In this document: piece after piece, positions 1 through 8,861 of the stretch
Position numbering within the stretch: the first letter of the stretch is position 1
How the letters are laid out: each line of letters begins with the position of its first letter
DNA from: Pseudobdellovibrio sp.
Lineage (GTDB): Bacteria; Bdellovibrionota; Bdellovibrionia; Bdellovibrionales; Bdellovibrionaceae
Assembly (NCBI GenBank): GCA_023701385.1
Contig: JAMPXC010000009.1
Coordinates: 16,748 to 80,747 of the forward strand
Reading direction: 5' to 3'
DNA: 64,000 nucleotides
Position numbers and translations under genes: made by a program
The notes under the pieces: generated by a model
Databases searched by the model: none
Told to the model about the DNA's origin: nothing
What the model saw: only the letters and a program-made list of their open reading frames with translations

Positions 1-1
1 A

Positions 2-157
2 TACGGTTCATTAGCTTTTGCTGACGGAATTGCCACAACTGTTGCCGGAAACTCTAAAAAAGTTATTTTACACAACTGTGGTCATGTTCCGCATCGCGAG
101 CAGGAAACAGAAGTTTTATCTGAAGTTAAGTTATTTTTAGATCACACATGCCCGTAA
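2..157 (+). CDS. Alpha/beta hydrolase, C-terminal fragment (cut by window edge)
   Basis: Reading frame 2 is open from the window edge to a TAA at 155-157 and encodes 51 residues. The segment VILHNCGHVPHREQ looks like the last strand and catalytic-His loop of an alpha/beta hydrolase, where the His of the Ser-Asp-His triad follows a beta strand, and a final helix (EVLSEVKLFLD) follows it. The rest of the protein, including the nucleophile elbow, lies outside the window, so the substrate cannot be guessed. Its last 10 bases overlap the start of the next gene, which suggests translational coupling within one operon. Confidence 0.6.
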   Translation, partial: YGSLAFADGIATTVAGNSKKVILHNCGHVPHREQETEVLSEVKLFLDHTCP

Positions 158-1461
158 CAATTTCGCGTATTCTTCATGCTGGTTACGAATTTAAAACTGA
201 CAAGGCTCAGATTTTTTTCGATCCGATTTTTGAAAACCCATTTAGCCACAACTGTTATGCTTTCCCGGAAATTCAGTTTGATCTTGATCAAATTAAAAAC
301 CTAAAGCCTGATGCCGTTTTTATTTCCCACCATCACGATGATCATTGTTCGTTTGAAAGTTTAAATTTATTAAATCGCGATATTCCGATTTACATGTACT
401 GCGTGCATGACAAGATGTTTACGCTTATTCGTGACTTAGGGTTTAAAAATGTTCACCCGCTTGAACTAGATAAATCTGTCAGGGTGGCAGGTTTGGAAGT
501 TATACCCCGCCGGGCGCTTGACCGTGATGTTGATTGTCTTTTTCAGATTAAGTCGCAGGGTCTAAATATTTTAAATGTCGTTGATTCGTGGATTGATGAA
601 GAGACTATGGATTTATTAATCCAGCAAAAGCCGTGGGATTTAATCTGCTGGCCGTTTCAAACCATGCGTGAGGTTGAAGTCCTATCGCCAAAGCGGTATA
701 AGGCTGCGCCGCAAACATTGCCCTCGGAGTGGCTTACGCAATTAAAACTACTCAATCCTAAAATCGTTATTCCAAGTTCTTGCCAATTTCAGATGGAATC
801 ATGGTCTTGGTATAACGAAGCTTTTTTTCCGATCACATACAAACAATTTTCTCGCGAAGTGACTGCAGTTTTGCCTGAAGTACAGATTCAACGTTTAAAC
901 CCCGGCAAATCAATTCTCTTAAGCAAAGAAAGTTTAACTGAAACCATGCCGCTTAAGTGGATAACACCCATTGGTGATCAAGATAGTGATTACAAATATG
1001 ATTTAAATGTTACTCCGCAAAAAACCGAAGTCATTGCTCAACACTTTCCAGCATTAACTTTAACTGAACAAAAAAGAGTTGAAGAGTTTTGTAAATCAGA
1101 AATTTTAGCTAAACACCAAGAACTTGGCCCGTCGGCTGATCCTCACTTTATTAAACCACGTATTTGGGAGCTTTCGTTATTCAATAACCAAGGCCAAAAG
1201 AAAACTTATTATTACCGTTTAGAAGAAGATAATTTACAGCTTCTCACTCAGATTCCAGCGCAAGTTGACTGGTTTACAGAAGTTTCCGAGCAAAAGTTAT
1301 TTGCAGCTTTAGAGTTAGGCGAATCATTAACTTCGATGTATTTGCGTATTACGTGCGAAAACGATGATGTGGATATTATCGAAGATCCGTTGATTCGTTC
1401 ATTATTTAGCGAAGGCTTTGCGAGCTATCAGAAAGCTCAATTGAAAAAAATTAAATCTTAG
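148..1461 (+). CDS. MBL-fold metallo-hydrolase (UlaG-like)
   Basis: The protein has 437 residues. Its N-terminal half is a metallo-beta-lactamase fold with the metal-binding signature SHHHDDHC at residues 60-67 and a later metal Asp in NVVDSW (near 145). The family hydrolyses esters, lactones or phosphodiesters using two metal ions. The C-terminal 200 residues are not recognised and have no signal peptide or membrane segment, so the enzyme is probably cytoplasmic. The ATG at 148 overlaps the preceding hydrolase gene by 10 bp. The stop interlocks with that of slyX on the other strand. The broad fold is secure but the substrate is unknown. Confidence 0.8.
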   Translation: MPVTISRILHAGYEFKTDKAQIFFDPIFENPFSHNCYAFPEIQFDLDQIKNLKPDAVFISHHHDDHCSFESLNLLNRDIPIYMYCVHDKMFTLIRDLGFKNVHPLELDKSVRVAGLEVIPRRALDRDVDCLFQIKSQGLNILNVVDSWIDEETMDLLIQQKPWDLICWPFQTMREVEVLSPKRYKAAPQTLPSEWLTQLKLLNPKIVIPSSCQFQMESWSWYNEAFFPITYKQFSREVTAVLPEVQIQRLNPGKSILLSKESLTETMPLKWITPIGDQDSDYKYDLNVTPQKTEVIAQHFPALTLTEQKRVEEFCKSEILAKHQELGPSADPHFIKPRIWELSLFNNQGQKKTYYYRLEEDNLQLLTQIPAQVDWFTEVSEQKLFAALELGESLTSMYLRITCENDDVDIIEDPLIRSLFSEGFASYQKAQLKKIKS

Positions 1462-1664
1462 TAATGAGGTGGCTTTTCATGGCCGCGAATTTCATTATCA
1501 CCGCTTTGAAAAGACTGAATTTGAATTTTTAATAATTCTAAGTTTTTTTCAAGCGCAATGATTAACTTATCTTGCTTATAAACAACATCGCTTAGATCTT
1601 CGATAGTTTTATCTTGATAAGCAATTTTAGTTTCTAATTCGATCAGGCGCTGTTCGATATCCAT
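1458..1664 (-). CDS. slyX: SlyX family protein
   Basis: This is a short (68-residue) coiled-coil protein with the SlyX pattern: an N-terminal LIELETKIAYQDKTIEDL heptad stretch and the hallmark C-terminus EKPPHY. SlyX was found beside slyD in enterobacteria, and its molecular role is unknown. I chose the ATG at 1664, preceded by AAGG. An in-frame TTG at 1679 would add five residues. It is convergent with the MBL gene, and the two stop codons share bases 1458-1461. A strong hairpin lies just upstream and separates it from the next gene on the same strand, so it probably has its own promoter or relies on read-through. Confidence 0.85.
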   Translation of the reverse strand: MDIEQRLIELETKIAYQDKTIEDLSDVVYKQDKLIIALEKNLELLKIQIQSFQSGDNEIRGHEKPPHY

Positions 1665-1681
1665 AGCCTTATAAAACAAGA

Positions 1682-1718
1682 ATGCGGCTAAAGATCAATC
1701 TTTAATCTTTAGCCGCAT
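1682..1718 (-). terminator. Rho-independent terminator of the 1743-2105 gene
   Basis: A perfect 14-bp stem (1682-1695 with 1705-1718, core GCGGCTAAAGAT) closes a 9-nt loop. On the minus strand the stem is followed by a T-rich stretch (TTCTTGTTTTAT). It lies 24 bp past the stop of the minus-strand exported protein. Confidence 0.75.
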
Positions 1719-1742
1719 CAAAATTACCGTATTTTAACAGTG

Positions 1743-2105
1743 CTAATAGGTTGAATTAGGCACTGTTTGCGGAGCTGTTGTATCTGGCGCTACTGTTCCT
1801 GAGGCCGGTGCACGAGCACGGCGGTTACGCATATCTCCTCGTTCAGCTTCTCTTGCATCACGGGCTGGGTCCATCGGATCCATGGTTGTAACTTCACTAG
1901 GAGCTGTTTCATCTACGCCGGCCGTGCCACCGCCCGTAGTCGCTGTTGGGGTTGTGTTAGTTGTTGTGCGTGTTGCACTGACAGCCTCTGTTGCAGAACC
2001 AAGAGCTGCACCGTTGGCTTGTGGTTGAGCCTGAGCTAAAACCCAGGCACTGTAGGTACTTGTTAATAGAACTACAATATATTTTATATTACGTTTTAAC
2101 TGCAT
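1743..2105 (-). CDS. Exported Thr/Ala/Pro-rich protein of unknown function
   Basis: The protein has 120 residues. An N-terminal signal peptide (KRNIKYIVVLLTSTYSAWVLAQA) is followed by a low-complexity chain rich in Thr, Ala, Pro and Gly with a short charged patch (DPARDAREAERGDMRNRRAR). No cysteine or enzyme motif is seen. The start is well supported by AGAGGTG shortly before the ATG. It sits 22 bp downstream of a DUF4142 gene on the same strand, so the two are probably co-transcribed, with the perfect hairpin at 1682-1718 ending the unit. It is probably an extracytoplasmic, intrinsically disordered protein, and no function can be assigned. Confidence 0.6.
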   Translation of the reverse strand: MQLKRNIKYIVVLLTSTYSAWVLAQAQPQANGAALGSATEAVSATRTTTNTTPTATTGGGTAGVDETAPSEVTTMDPMDPARDAREAERGDMRNRRARAPASGTVAPDTTAPQTVPNSTY

Positions 2106-2127
2106 TATTCACCTCTTTTTCAGTTGT

Positions 2128-2697
2128 TTACTTAACCATAGCTTGCACTTCTTTGGCGTGAGCGAGATGTACCGTGATCGCATCACGCGTTTTTTCTAAG
2201 TGGGCTTTATAAGCCATGTTTTGTGCACTTTCGATTAAAGACTCGACCGTATTTAAAGCTTTTTCATGCATAGCCACTTGTTGATCCATATAAGCGCGGT
2301 CGAAATCATCTTTAGCTGTTTTTTTAAGAGTCATTTCAGCATCTTCGGCTTGTGCTTCTAAAGACTTACTCATGTCTGTTTTTTTAAAGTCGAAATCTTG
2401 TTTTCGCGCCACACGCTTTGTGTCTTTTTCATTTTGTTTGTGTTGATCGACCATCATTTTTGCGTAATCTTTCACTTGTTTATTTGTAGCTTTGCGTTTT
2501 GCTAACTGACCGATATCGATTTCACCTTCATTTAAAGTCACCATCACCTCTGCACTTTCACCATCAGAATAAGCCACGGGCATGGTACTCGAAGTTTTAG
2601 CCATCATATCTGTTGTTGTATCATCAGCGCTGACTGGCTTTACATAGCCGAATGTAAGCATTAACAGCGTCAGCATGGATAATAATAGTTTTTTCAT
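2128..2697 (-). CDS. DUF4142 family exported protein
   Basis: The protein has 189 residues. A signal peptide ending near PVSA is followed by a helical domain typical of DUF4142: LNEGEIDIGQLAKRKATNKQ, then VKDYAKMMVDQHKQ, then repeated amphipathic helices with the spaced Met/His pattern (YMDQQVAMHEKALN). DUF4142 proteins are predicted ferritin-like four-helix bundles in the periplasm or outer envelope, and their role is unknown. The start follows AAGGAGGAAGTTCAA, an excellent ribosome-binding site. It is the first gene of a likely two-gene unit with 1743-2105. Confidence 0.82.
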   Translation of the reverse strand: MKKLLLSMLTLLMLTFGYVKPVSADDTTTDMMAKTSSTMPVAYSDGESAEVMVTLNEGEIDIGQLAKRKATNKQVKDYAKMMVDQHKQNEKDTKRVARKQDFDFKKTDMSKSLEAQAEDAEMTLKKTAKDDFDRAYMDQQVAMHEKALNTVESLIESAQNMAYKAHLEKTRDAITVHLAHAKEVQAMVK

Positions 2698-2841
2698 TTG
2701 AACTTCCTCCTTGAGATTTTGTTTTGTCGCACAAACTCAAAAAAAGGTTGCAAGGTTTTAGCCAAAAGATGTGGGGTTTATTACCTCGAAAATGAAAATT
2801 TAATTTGGTTTACGACACATAACAGTGCTAGTCTTTGACCC

Positions 2842-3267
2842 ATGAATTCATGGGTCAGTTTTCTTCCAGCACTTTTAGGCGTAGTCGTTGTTTTACAAGC
2901 AGGACTGAATAAAAAAATTTCTGCCGTATGGGGAATCAGCGGCGCTGTTTTATTGAATGCTTTAGTGTTTTTAGTGATCGCCATGGTTGCTTACTTTTTT
3001 GTGCCTAATATGAAAGGCAACATTGAACTTAAAAATTTTAACTGGTGGTATTTAGTTCCTGGAACACTAGGTTGTATTCTTGTGTTTGGTGGTCCCATGG
3101 CCATTATGCGCTGGGGAGCGGTTCACACTTTTATTTTAATTATTTCAGCACAACTTTTAGCTAGCTTAGTTTGGGATTCGCAAATTGAAGGTATGCCTGT
3201 ATCAACAATGCGTATCGCAGGTATTGCCCTAGCTTGGATCGGTGCAGTTCTGGTATGCAAGGCCTAG
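2842..3267 (+). CDS. DMT-superfamily transporter, YdcZ/DUF606 type
   Basis: The protein has 141 residues with about five predicted transmembrane segments. YdcZ-type half-size members of the drug/metabolite transporter superfamily share this length and the features ALLGVVVVLQAGLNKKI near the start, WWYLVPGTLGC in the middle and RIAGIALAWIGAVLV at the end. The substrate is unknown. The start ATG has no strong Shine-Dalgarno sequence. The last 13 bases overlap the beginning of the next gene (ATG at 3255), so the two membrane proteins are probably translated together. Confidence 0.8.
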   Translation: MNSWVSFLPALLGVVVVLQAGLNKKISAVWGISGAVLLNALVFLVIAMVAYFFVPNMKGNIELKNFNWWYLVPGTLGCILVFGGPMAIMRWGAVHTFILIISAQLLASLVWDSQIEGMPVSTMRIAGIALAWIGAVLVCKA

Positions 3268-4163
3268 TCAGCTACTACGCCACTATTCAATCGTTAGTTG
3301 AAGTAGGCCTCGGAAGTTTTTTACACGCCTTTCATATTCCTTTTTCTGGCCACGCGCTTTCGTTAAATCAAGGGTTGATCTTAACCCAAGCTTGTCAAAA
3401 AACTGAAAGCCGCAAAGAAGCCGTAACAGCTACAAATGGCATTTCAATTATCACAGCGATTCTAAAATCACTTTCTCCCATTGGAAAACGTTTAACCCCG
3501 ATGCTTGCAATCAGCATGCAGGGTTTTTTATTTTCTTTTGGTATTTTACTTCTAGGAAACAACATCTTAGGAATGATTTTAGGAATAAGCCTACTATCAC
3601 TTTGGGGATTTGCGCAGCCGTTACTATTTGCTTATTTATTTTTTGGTGAGAAATTATTTTTAGCTGTTGAAAAACTTTGGCTTGATATCGCAGAAAAACT
3701 TTCGCTATCACCTGAGTACGGCTTACGCATTTTAATTGGCTTTGTGCTACTTAAAGTGCTTTTATCGTGGGTCGTGGCTTTTATCGGTTGGAAGTATCCA
3801 ACTTGGATTACAGAGAAGTACTTTACAAAAATCATGAAGTACAAAGACTTAACGACAAAAAGTTTAAAGAATAAAAAATCATTAAGTGCCACACGGGGCG
3901 CTTTAAAAGATCTTTTAAATCCATGGATGATTTTATCGATGGCCTTAACCATCGCCTTTATGCTGTTAACTGAAAAATCAGATTACTTTCAGGTCTTTAT
4001 TTACTCGCTACGAGTTATCGCCATCGCTTATTTAGTATTTTTCGTCCTGCGTGCGTTTCCACAAAGCTGGATCAAAAAAGTGCTTACGTCTTTTCCCACT
4101 TTATCAAAGACTGTTGACCGTTTACTTGATCGCGAACCTGAATCAACTGACCAGCAATACTAA
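3255..4163 (+). CDS. Multi-spanning inner-membrane protein, unknown function
   Basis: The protein has 302 residues from the ATG at 3255 (MQGLVSYY). About six to eight hydrophobic segments are visible: GFLFSFGILLLG, GMILGISLLSLWGF, ILIGFVLLKVLLSWVVAFIG and two near the C-terminus. The N-terminal part, with a GHALSLNQG segment between hydrophobic stretches, loosely recalls substrate-binding (S) components of ECF transporters, but I cannot confirm this. It overlaps the preceding YdcZ-type gene by 13 bp, suggesting one operon. Its last 80 bp overlap the 3' end of xdhC on the opposite strand, an unusually long convergent overlap. Confidence 0.6.
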   Translation: MQGLVSYYATIQSLVEVGLGSFLHAFHIPFSGHALSLNQGLILTQACQKTESRKEAVTATNGISIITAILKSLSPIGKRLTPMLAISMQGFLFSFGILLLGNNILGMILGISLLSLWGFAQPLLFAYLFFGEKLFLAVEKLWLDIAEKLSLSPEYGLRILIGFVLLKVLLSWVVAFIGWKYPTWITEKYFTKIMKYKDLTTKSLKNKKSLSATRGALKDLLNPWMILSMALTIAFMLLTEKSDYFQVFIYSLRVIAIAYLVFFVLRAFPQSWIKKVLTSFPTLSKTVDRLLDREPESTDQQY

Positions 4164-4893
4164 TTGCAATCTCGTAAGGGTCGTTTTGCCCAAGCGGAAT
4201 CCCTATCGGACAATGAAAGTCTTTAAGCGCATCCGCACTAATACCGAATTCTTGTAATTCTTTGCGTAGTCGCATGCCTTTAACTTTACTACCCATGTTT
4301 CCGATATACGGCGCCTCTGGGTGAACCGTGAAAAGCTTTTTTAAAATCGGTAGATCCATCGCATGACCTTGAGTCATGATCACAAAAAATGAATTCTTAT
4401 CCAGCGTTTCAACAACACTTGGTGGATCTTCAGAATGAATTTTCTTTAAGTTAAAAGATTCAGGTAATTTATCAAGCCACTCAGTGCGGTTATCTACACA
4501 GGTGATTTGGCAATTCAGATTTAATAAAACACGAATCAACGCTTGCGCTACATGCCCAGCCCCGAAAACTACAATAGGCCAGGTGGTATAACGGTGAACT
4601 TCAAAAAGATAAGTGATTTCCCCACCGCAGCTCATGCTGATATCTTTTTGTAAATTCCACGTGATCAGCTCAGGGCCTGTTTTGTTTTCTTTTAATAAAC
4701 TTTGTGAATGCACGATGGCTTTAGCTTCAACGCGGCCACCGCCTACAGTGCCCCAATGAAGGCCATTTTCTAAAATAATAGCTTTAGCCCCGGCATCTTG
4801 CGGAGCTGATCCCCGAGATCCGATAACAGTTACAACCACAAATGATTGCGCTGCATTTTTTAATTCAAAAGCAACATCGAAATAAGTTTTCAT
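4084..4893 (-). CDS. xdhC: Xanthine dehydrogenase accessory protein XdhC
   Basis: The protein has 269 residues. XdhC binds molybdenum cofactor, helps insert the terminal sulfido ligand and delivers the cofactor to the XdhB subunit. Visible features are the N-terminal XdhC/CoxI domain (GSRGSAPQ near 25, GTVGGGRVEA near 48, SMSCGGE near 87) and the C-terminal Rossmann domain (VVFGAGHVAQAL near 108, then NMGSK and HCPIGIPLG). It is the last gene of xdhA-xdhB-xdhC, and its start touches the xdhB stop (a TAATG-type junction), so translation is coupled. The 3' end runs 80 bp into the convergent membrane-protein gene. Confidence 0.93.
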   Translation of the reverse strand: MKTYFDVAFELKNAAQSFVVVTVIGSRGSAPQDAGAKAIILENGLHWGTVGGGRVEAKAIVHSQSLLKENKTGPELITWNLQKDISMSCGGEITYLFEVHRYTTWPIVVFGAGHVAQALIRVLLNLNCQITCVDNRTEWLDKLPESFNLKKIHSEDPPSVVETLDKNSFFVIMTQGHAMDLPILKKLFTVHPEAPYIGNMGSKVKGMRLRKELQEFGISADALKDFHCPIGIPLGQNDPYEIAISIAGQLIQVRDQVNGQQSLIKWEKT

Positions 4894-7322
4894 TATTTCT
4901 TAGTCCACTTTTTGAAAAGCTCTGGGTGCATTGCTTTTAAAATTTCTTCATTTGTCGCTGGCAATTCCATGTGCGGGTATTTCAATTTATACGGCGATAG
5001 ACGCTTCATCGCATCGTGAATCGCTGTCCACACGCTTAAGCATAATAGTAACGGCGGCTCACCGGCAGCTTTTGTTCCGCGAACGTTTGGTTTATTTTCG
5101 TTATTGTTTAATAAACGCACGTTAAAAATTCTTGGCGTATCTTGAATATTCGGAATTTTATACGTACTTGGCGCATGTGATAATAAAAAACCATTTTTAT
5201 AGAATAACTTTTCAGTTGTTACCCACCCCATACCTTGAATAAAAGCACCCGTAACTTGGCCTAAATCAAGACCTTCGTTAATCGGTCGTCCTAAATCCAT
5301 AATGATATCGGCACGAGTGACTTTAGCTTCGCCTGTATCGCGATCAATACTTACTTCAGAACAAGCTGCACCTTGAGTAAAATATAAAAACGCTGTGCCT
5401 TTACCCGTGAGTTTATTAAACGATAACCCAGGAAACTTATAGTGAGCGTATTCGCTTAAAGCAATACGGTTATGGTAAGCTTCAACAATTAACGAATGAA
5501 ATGTCATGCGTTTTTCTGGATGCTTCGCTGAAAAAACTTGGCCATCTTTAAAACTGATACCGTGGTATTCAGCAATACCTGAATTCCACTCTGCCCCTTC
5601 ATTCGGATCATTCGTTAAATGCGCATTTTTAACTTCAACTTCTTCTTGTGTTCCAAGGCCTGCTGTATGACGCGCCCACTGACTTTCTGGAATATCAAAA
5701 AGTTTAAGCGCTAATTCACTTAAACGCATTTTAATACGGCGAACCGCTAAGATTGCAGCGGCGCCGTTTAAATCTGTTCCTGATGAAGCGGCTGTTGGTG
5801 AGGTGTTCGCATTTTTATCTGTTGATGTCGGCATCATACGAACTGCACTACGCTTTAATCCTAGCTCTGAAGCGATTAATTCAGAAATACGGGCATTCAC
5901 ACCCTGACCCATTTCAGTCGCGCCTGTCGTGGCTTGTAATGTGCCATCACGGTGAATGATTACTAAAGCATTGGCCTGATTTAAAAAACGTGTGGTGAAT
6001 GAAATACCAAACTTAACAGGCGTTAACGATAAGCCTTTAAGCGGAAGCGAGCGATCTGTTAAAGCTTTAATATTATGCGCTTCAATTTCTTTACGGCGTG
6101 CTACGTAGTTACTTTCTTTTTCTAAATCACTTAAAAGTCTTGGCAGACAGTTATTTTCGACAACTTGATCGTAGTGTGTGATGTTTCTTCCGCCTTCGTC
6201 AGTGTAGCAATTTAGTTTTCTGATTTCTAAAGGATCTTTTCCTAAGTAGTGGGCGACTTCTTCAACGATTTTTTCAATCATCGCCACACCTTTTGGCCCA
6301 CCAAAACCACGAAACGCTGTGTGCGGGTGATAATTCGTACGGCACACTTGCCCCGTTACGCGAAGATGCGGAATATAGTACGCGTTATCTGAATGAAGCA
6401 TCGCACGCTCCATAATCGATGTCGAAAGATCGGCGTAAGCTCCGCCATCAGAATAAAGTTTCGCATCAAGAGCTGTGATACAGCCATTGTCATCAAAACC
6501 TACGTTATAAAAAACTTCAAAGGGATTACGTTTACCCGTCATCACCATGTCGTCGTCTTTTGTCAGTACAATACGAGCCGGGGCATTTAACTTTTGTGCC
6601 ACCAAGGCCGCATAAGCCGCAATCGGAGCCGCTTGTGATTCTTTACCACCGAAGCCTCCGCCCATACGTTTTACGATAACAGTAACATCTTTAGAACCAA
6701 GACCAAGACCGTGCGAAACCACGTGCTGGCATTCGGTAGGATGTTGTGAAGAAGAATGAACTTCAATCTGTCCGTCTTCTTTTGGATAAGCGATAGCTAC
6801 ATTGCTTTCTAAATAGAAATGATCCGCTCCGCGAATAACCAATGAGTTTTCAAGTTTATTCGGCGCAGACGCTAAAGCTTTTTCAACTTCACCGCGCTCA
6901 ATTTTACGAGAGCCTGCGATAAACGATTCAAGTGAGATCGCATCTTGCACTGATAACACCGCTGGTTTTACTTCGTAGGTAACTTCAATTAACGCTTTAG
7001 CTACAGCTGCTGTATCTGGATGAGTTGCCGCAATTAAAGCGATGGCTTCACCAGCAAAGTTCACTTCAGTTTCAGCTAACAGTGGTTGGTCTTGAAAAAT
7101 CGTACCCCATATATTGTGGTGAAAGTCTTTACCTAAAAAGATGCCTTTAACACCAGGTGATTTTAACGCTTTATCAATATTGATTTTTTTAATCTTAGCC
7201 TTGGCGTGGGGGCTGTAAAGCACATCGACAAAAAGCTCATTTGATAACTTAGCACGGTCATCAACGAATTCACTGCGACCCGTAACATGCGTGTGAGCTG
7301 AATCATGAGGAAGATTACTCAT
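4893..7322 (-). CDS. xdhB: Xanthine dehydrogenase, molybdopterin-binding subunit XdhB
   Basis: The protein has 809 residues. This is the catalytic subunit that oxidises hypoxanthine and xanthine to urate at a molybdenum centre. Cofactor and active-site signatures are in order: the QHPTECQHVV region near 193, GGGFGGKE at 221-228, FRGFGGPKG near 337 (containing the Arg that faces the substrate), GATEMGQG near 467, and AAGEPPLLL near 760, which holds the catalytic Glu. Its length fits the B subunit of split bacterial enzymes. It overlaps xdhA by 8 bp and abuts xdhC. There is no signal peptide, so it acts in the cytoplasm. Confidence 0.95.
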   Translation of the reverse strand: MSNLPHDSAHTHVTGRSEFVDDRAKLSNELFVDVLYSPHAKAKIKKINIDKALKSPGVKGIFLGKDFHHNIWGTIFQDQPLLAETEVNFAGEAIALIAATHPDTAAVAKALIEVTYEVKPAVLSVQDAISLESFIAGSRKIERGEVEKALASAPNKLENSLVIRGADHFYLESNVAIAYPKEDGQIEVHSSSQHPTECQHVVSHGLGLGSKDVTVIVKRMGGGFGGKESQAAPIAAYAALVAQKLNAPARIVLTKDDDMVMTGKRNPFEVFYNVGFDDNGCITALDAKLYSDGGAYADLSTSIMERAMLHSDNAYYIPHLRVTGQVCRTNYHPHTAFRGFGGPKGVAMIEKIVEEVAHYLGKDPLEIRKLNCYTDEGGRNITHYDQVVENNCLPRLLSDLEKESNYVARRKEIEAHNIKALTDRSLPLKGLSLTPVKFGISFTTRFLNQANALVIIHRDGTLQATTGATEMGQGVNARISELIASELGLKRSAVRMMPTSTDKNANTSPTAASSGTDLNGAAAILAVRRIKMRLSELALKLFDIPESQWARHTAGLGTQEEVEVKNAHLTNDPNEGAEWNSGIAEYHGISFKDGQVFSAKHPEKRMTFHSLIVEAYHNRIALSEYAHYKFPGLSFNKLTGKGTAFLYFTQGAACSEVSIDRDTGEAKVTRADIIMDLGRPINEGLDLGQVTGAFIQGMGWVTTEKLFYKNGFLLSHAPSTYKIPNIQDTPRIFNVRLLNNNENKPNVRGTKAAGEPPLLLCLSVWTAIHDAMKRLSPYKLKYPHMELPATNEEILKAMHPELFKKWTKK

Positions 7323-8814
7323 GACCTACTCCGTGCTCGCGAAAGAATTTATGAAATAGATTTTCGGCAACTACATGACGAAATGCACTTGTCGCACGCA
7401 AATCACTTAATGGGGTAATCTCTGTGTGTAATAATTCAAGGGCTTGCGCAAGCTTTTCGGCACTTACTTTTTCATTGGTTAAGCTTTTTTCAGTTTTATA
7501 CAAACGAACTGTCGTTGCAGCTACGCCGCCGAAGGCTAATTTAATATCTTTAATTTTTGTTTTTTCTTTATCGGCCCAAGCCACACGACCTGCAAAGTTC
7601 ACCGCTGAAATATCTAAATCTTTACGCTGAGAAATTTTATAAAGCGCTAAAGATTCATTCTTCTGTGGAATATCAAAATGCAAGGCTACAATAAGCTCTT
7701 TAGGCGTAAGATTGATCTTACGATAATCTAAGAAAAACGATTCTAGTTTTACAAAGCGTTTACCTTTAGGTCCGTGAATTTCAACTTCGGTATTCATCGT
7801 AAGTAAAAATGGAGGCGTGTCGGCAATTGGTGAAGCATTCGCTACATTTCCGACTAAAGTCGCCACATTCTTAATTTGTGGCGAAGCAAAGAGATCTAAG
7901 AACTTTGCAAACTCTGGAATAAGCTCTTTAACGTACAGGCGTAAATCACTTAACGTTACACGAGCACCTACGGATAAACGTGTCTTACCGTCTTTTTCAA
8001 TGTCATACAGTTCAGGAATTAAATGCAAGCTTAACACTTGAGTTAAACGTAATTTACGTTTGTTGTGAACAACACCTAAGTCAGTTGAAGCTCCGACGAT
8101 ACGCACAGATTTATTTTTACCCAGATAAGCCAAAGCTTCTTTTAACCTGGTTGGTGCGAAAAACGAAAAACTTTCGTTCGAAATGTTTACCGGAATTTTT
8201 AAATGCTGTTCGATTTCTTTTTGTGAAGCTGATGAGTAAAAACGCTTCATCACTGATTCACTTTCACGAACTGAAATATTTTTCGCCGCATCAATGATCG
8301 GCTGATATCCCGTGCAACGGCATAGATTTCCTGTGGTCGCATTTTTAGCATCGGCTGAAGTGATTTCTGTTTTTTTCTGACAAATCTTTTTTTCAACTAA
8401 ACCAGTTAAAGCCATCACAAATCCAGGTGTGCAAAAACCACACTGACTGCCGTGGCAATTCATCATCGCTTTTTGCACCGGTGTATGATCTGGTTGAGCT
8501 GCTTGAGATGGCTTAGCCAGTGCATCAACTGTAACTAAATGTGATCCGTCCATTTGCGCCACAATTGTGATACACGAATTAATTGGAAGAAAAATGTTTT
8601 TCTTTTTTCCTGAGTAATAAGGAAAAAATCTAAGCACTGAACAGGCTCCACAATCGCCCTCGGCACAGACAATCTTAGTGCCTGTCAAATTTTTATGATA
8701 ACGAAGATAATCTGAAAGCATCACGCCGGCTTGATCGCCTGAAATTTGATGTCTTTCACCATTGAGATAGAATAAAATATAATTGCGTGTTTTCATCCAA
8801 ATTTCATTGTTCAA
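7315..8814 (-). CDS. xdhA: Xanthine dehydrogenase, FeS/FAD subunit XdhA
   Basis: The protein has 499 residues and carries electrons from the molybdenum centre to NAD. The N-terminal [2Fe-2S] ferredoxin domain has CAEGDCGACSV (Cys 50, 55, 58) with Cys 81. The second [2Fe-2S] domain has CGFCTPG (125, 128) and CRCTGY (165, 167). The FAD-binding domain follows, with IVGASTDLG near 239 and a LVGNVANASPIADTPP stretch. Two starts are possible: a TTG at 8814 preceded by AAGGG at good spacing, or an ATG at 8796 with a poor ribosome site. I kept the TTG. Only 47 bp separate it from the divergent guaD. Confidence 0.94.
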   Translation of the reverse strand: MNNEIWMKTRNYILFYLNGERHQISGDQAGVMLSDYLRYHKNLTGTKIVCAEGDCGACSVLRFFPYYSGKKKNIFLPINSCITIVAQMDGSHLVTVDALAKPSQAAQPDHTPVQKAMMNCHGSQCGFCTPGFVMALTGLVEKKICQKKTEITSADAKNATTGNLCRCTGYQPIIDAAKNISVRESESVMKRFYSSASQKEIEQHLKIPVNISNESFSFFAPTRLKEALAYLGKNKSVRIVGASTDLGVVHNKRKLRLTQVLSLHLIPELYDIEKDGKTRLSVGARVTLSDLRLYVKELIPEFAKFLDLFASPQIKNVATLVGNVANASPIADTPPFLLTMNTEVEIHGPKGKRFVKLESFFLDYRKINLTPKELIVALHFDIPQKNESLALYKISQRKDLDISAVNFAGRVAWADKEKTKIKDIKLAFGGVAATTVRLYKTEKSLTNEKVSAEKLAQALELLHTEITPLSDLRATSAFRHVVAENLFHKFFREHGVGHE

Positions 8815-8861
8815 TAGAAGACCCTTGATCTGTAGGTATTTCTTTTGTAACGTAGTTCGTC

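Noticed and set aside
2781..2984. 67-codon minus-strand ORF over the promoter and start of the YdcZ-type gene
   Set aside because: No ribosome site, unusual composition, and it is fully explained as a shadow of the plus-strand transporter gene.
3511..3952. Minus-strand ORFs of 66 and 106 codons inside the membrane-protein gene
   Set aside because: Basic and low-complexity translations typical of the antisense of membrane genes.
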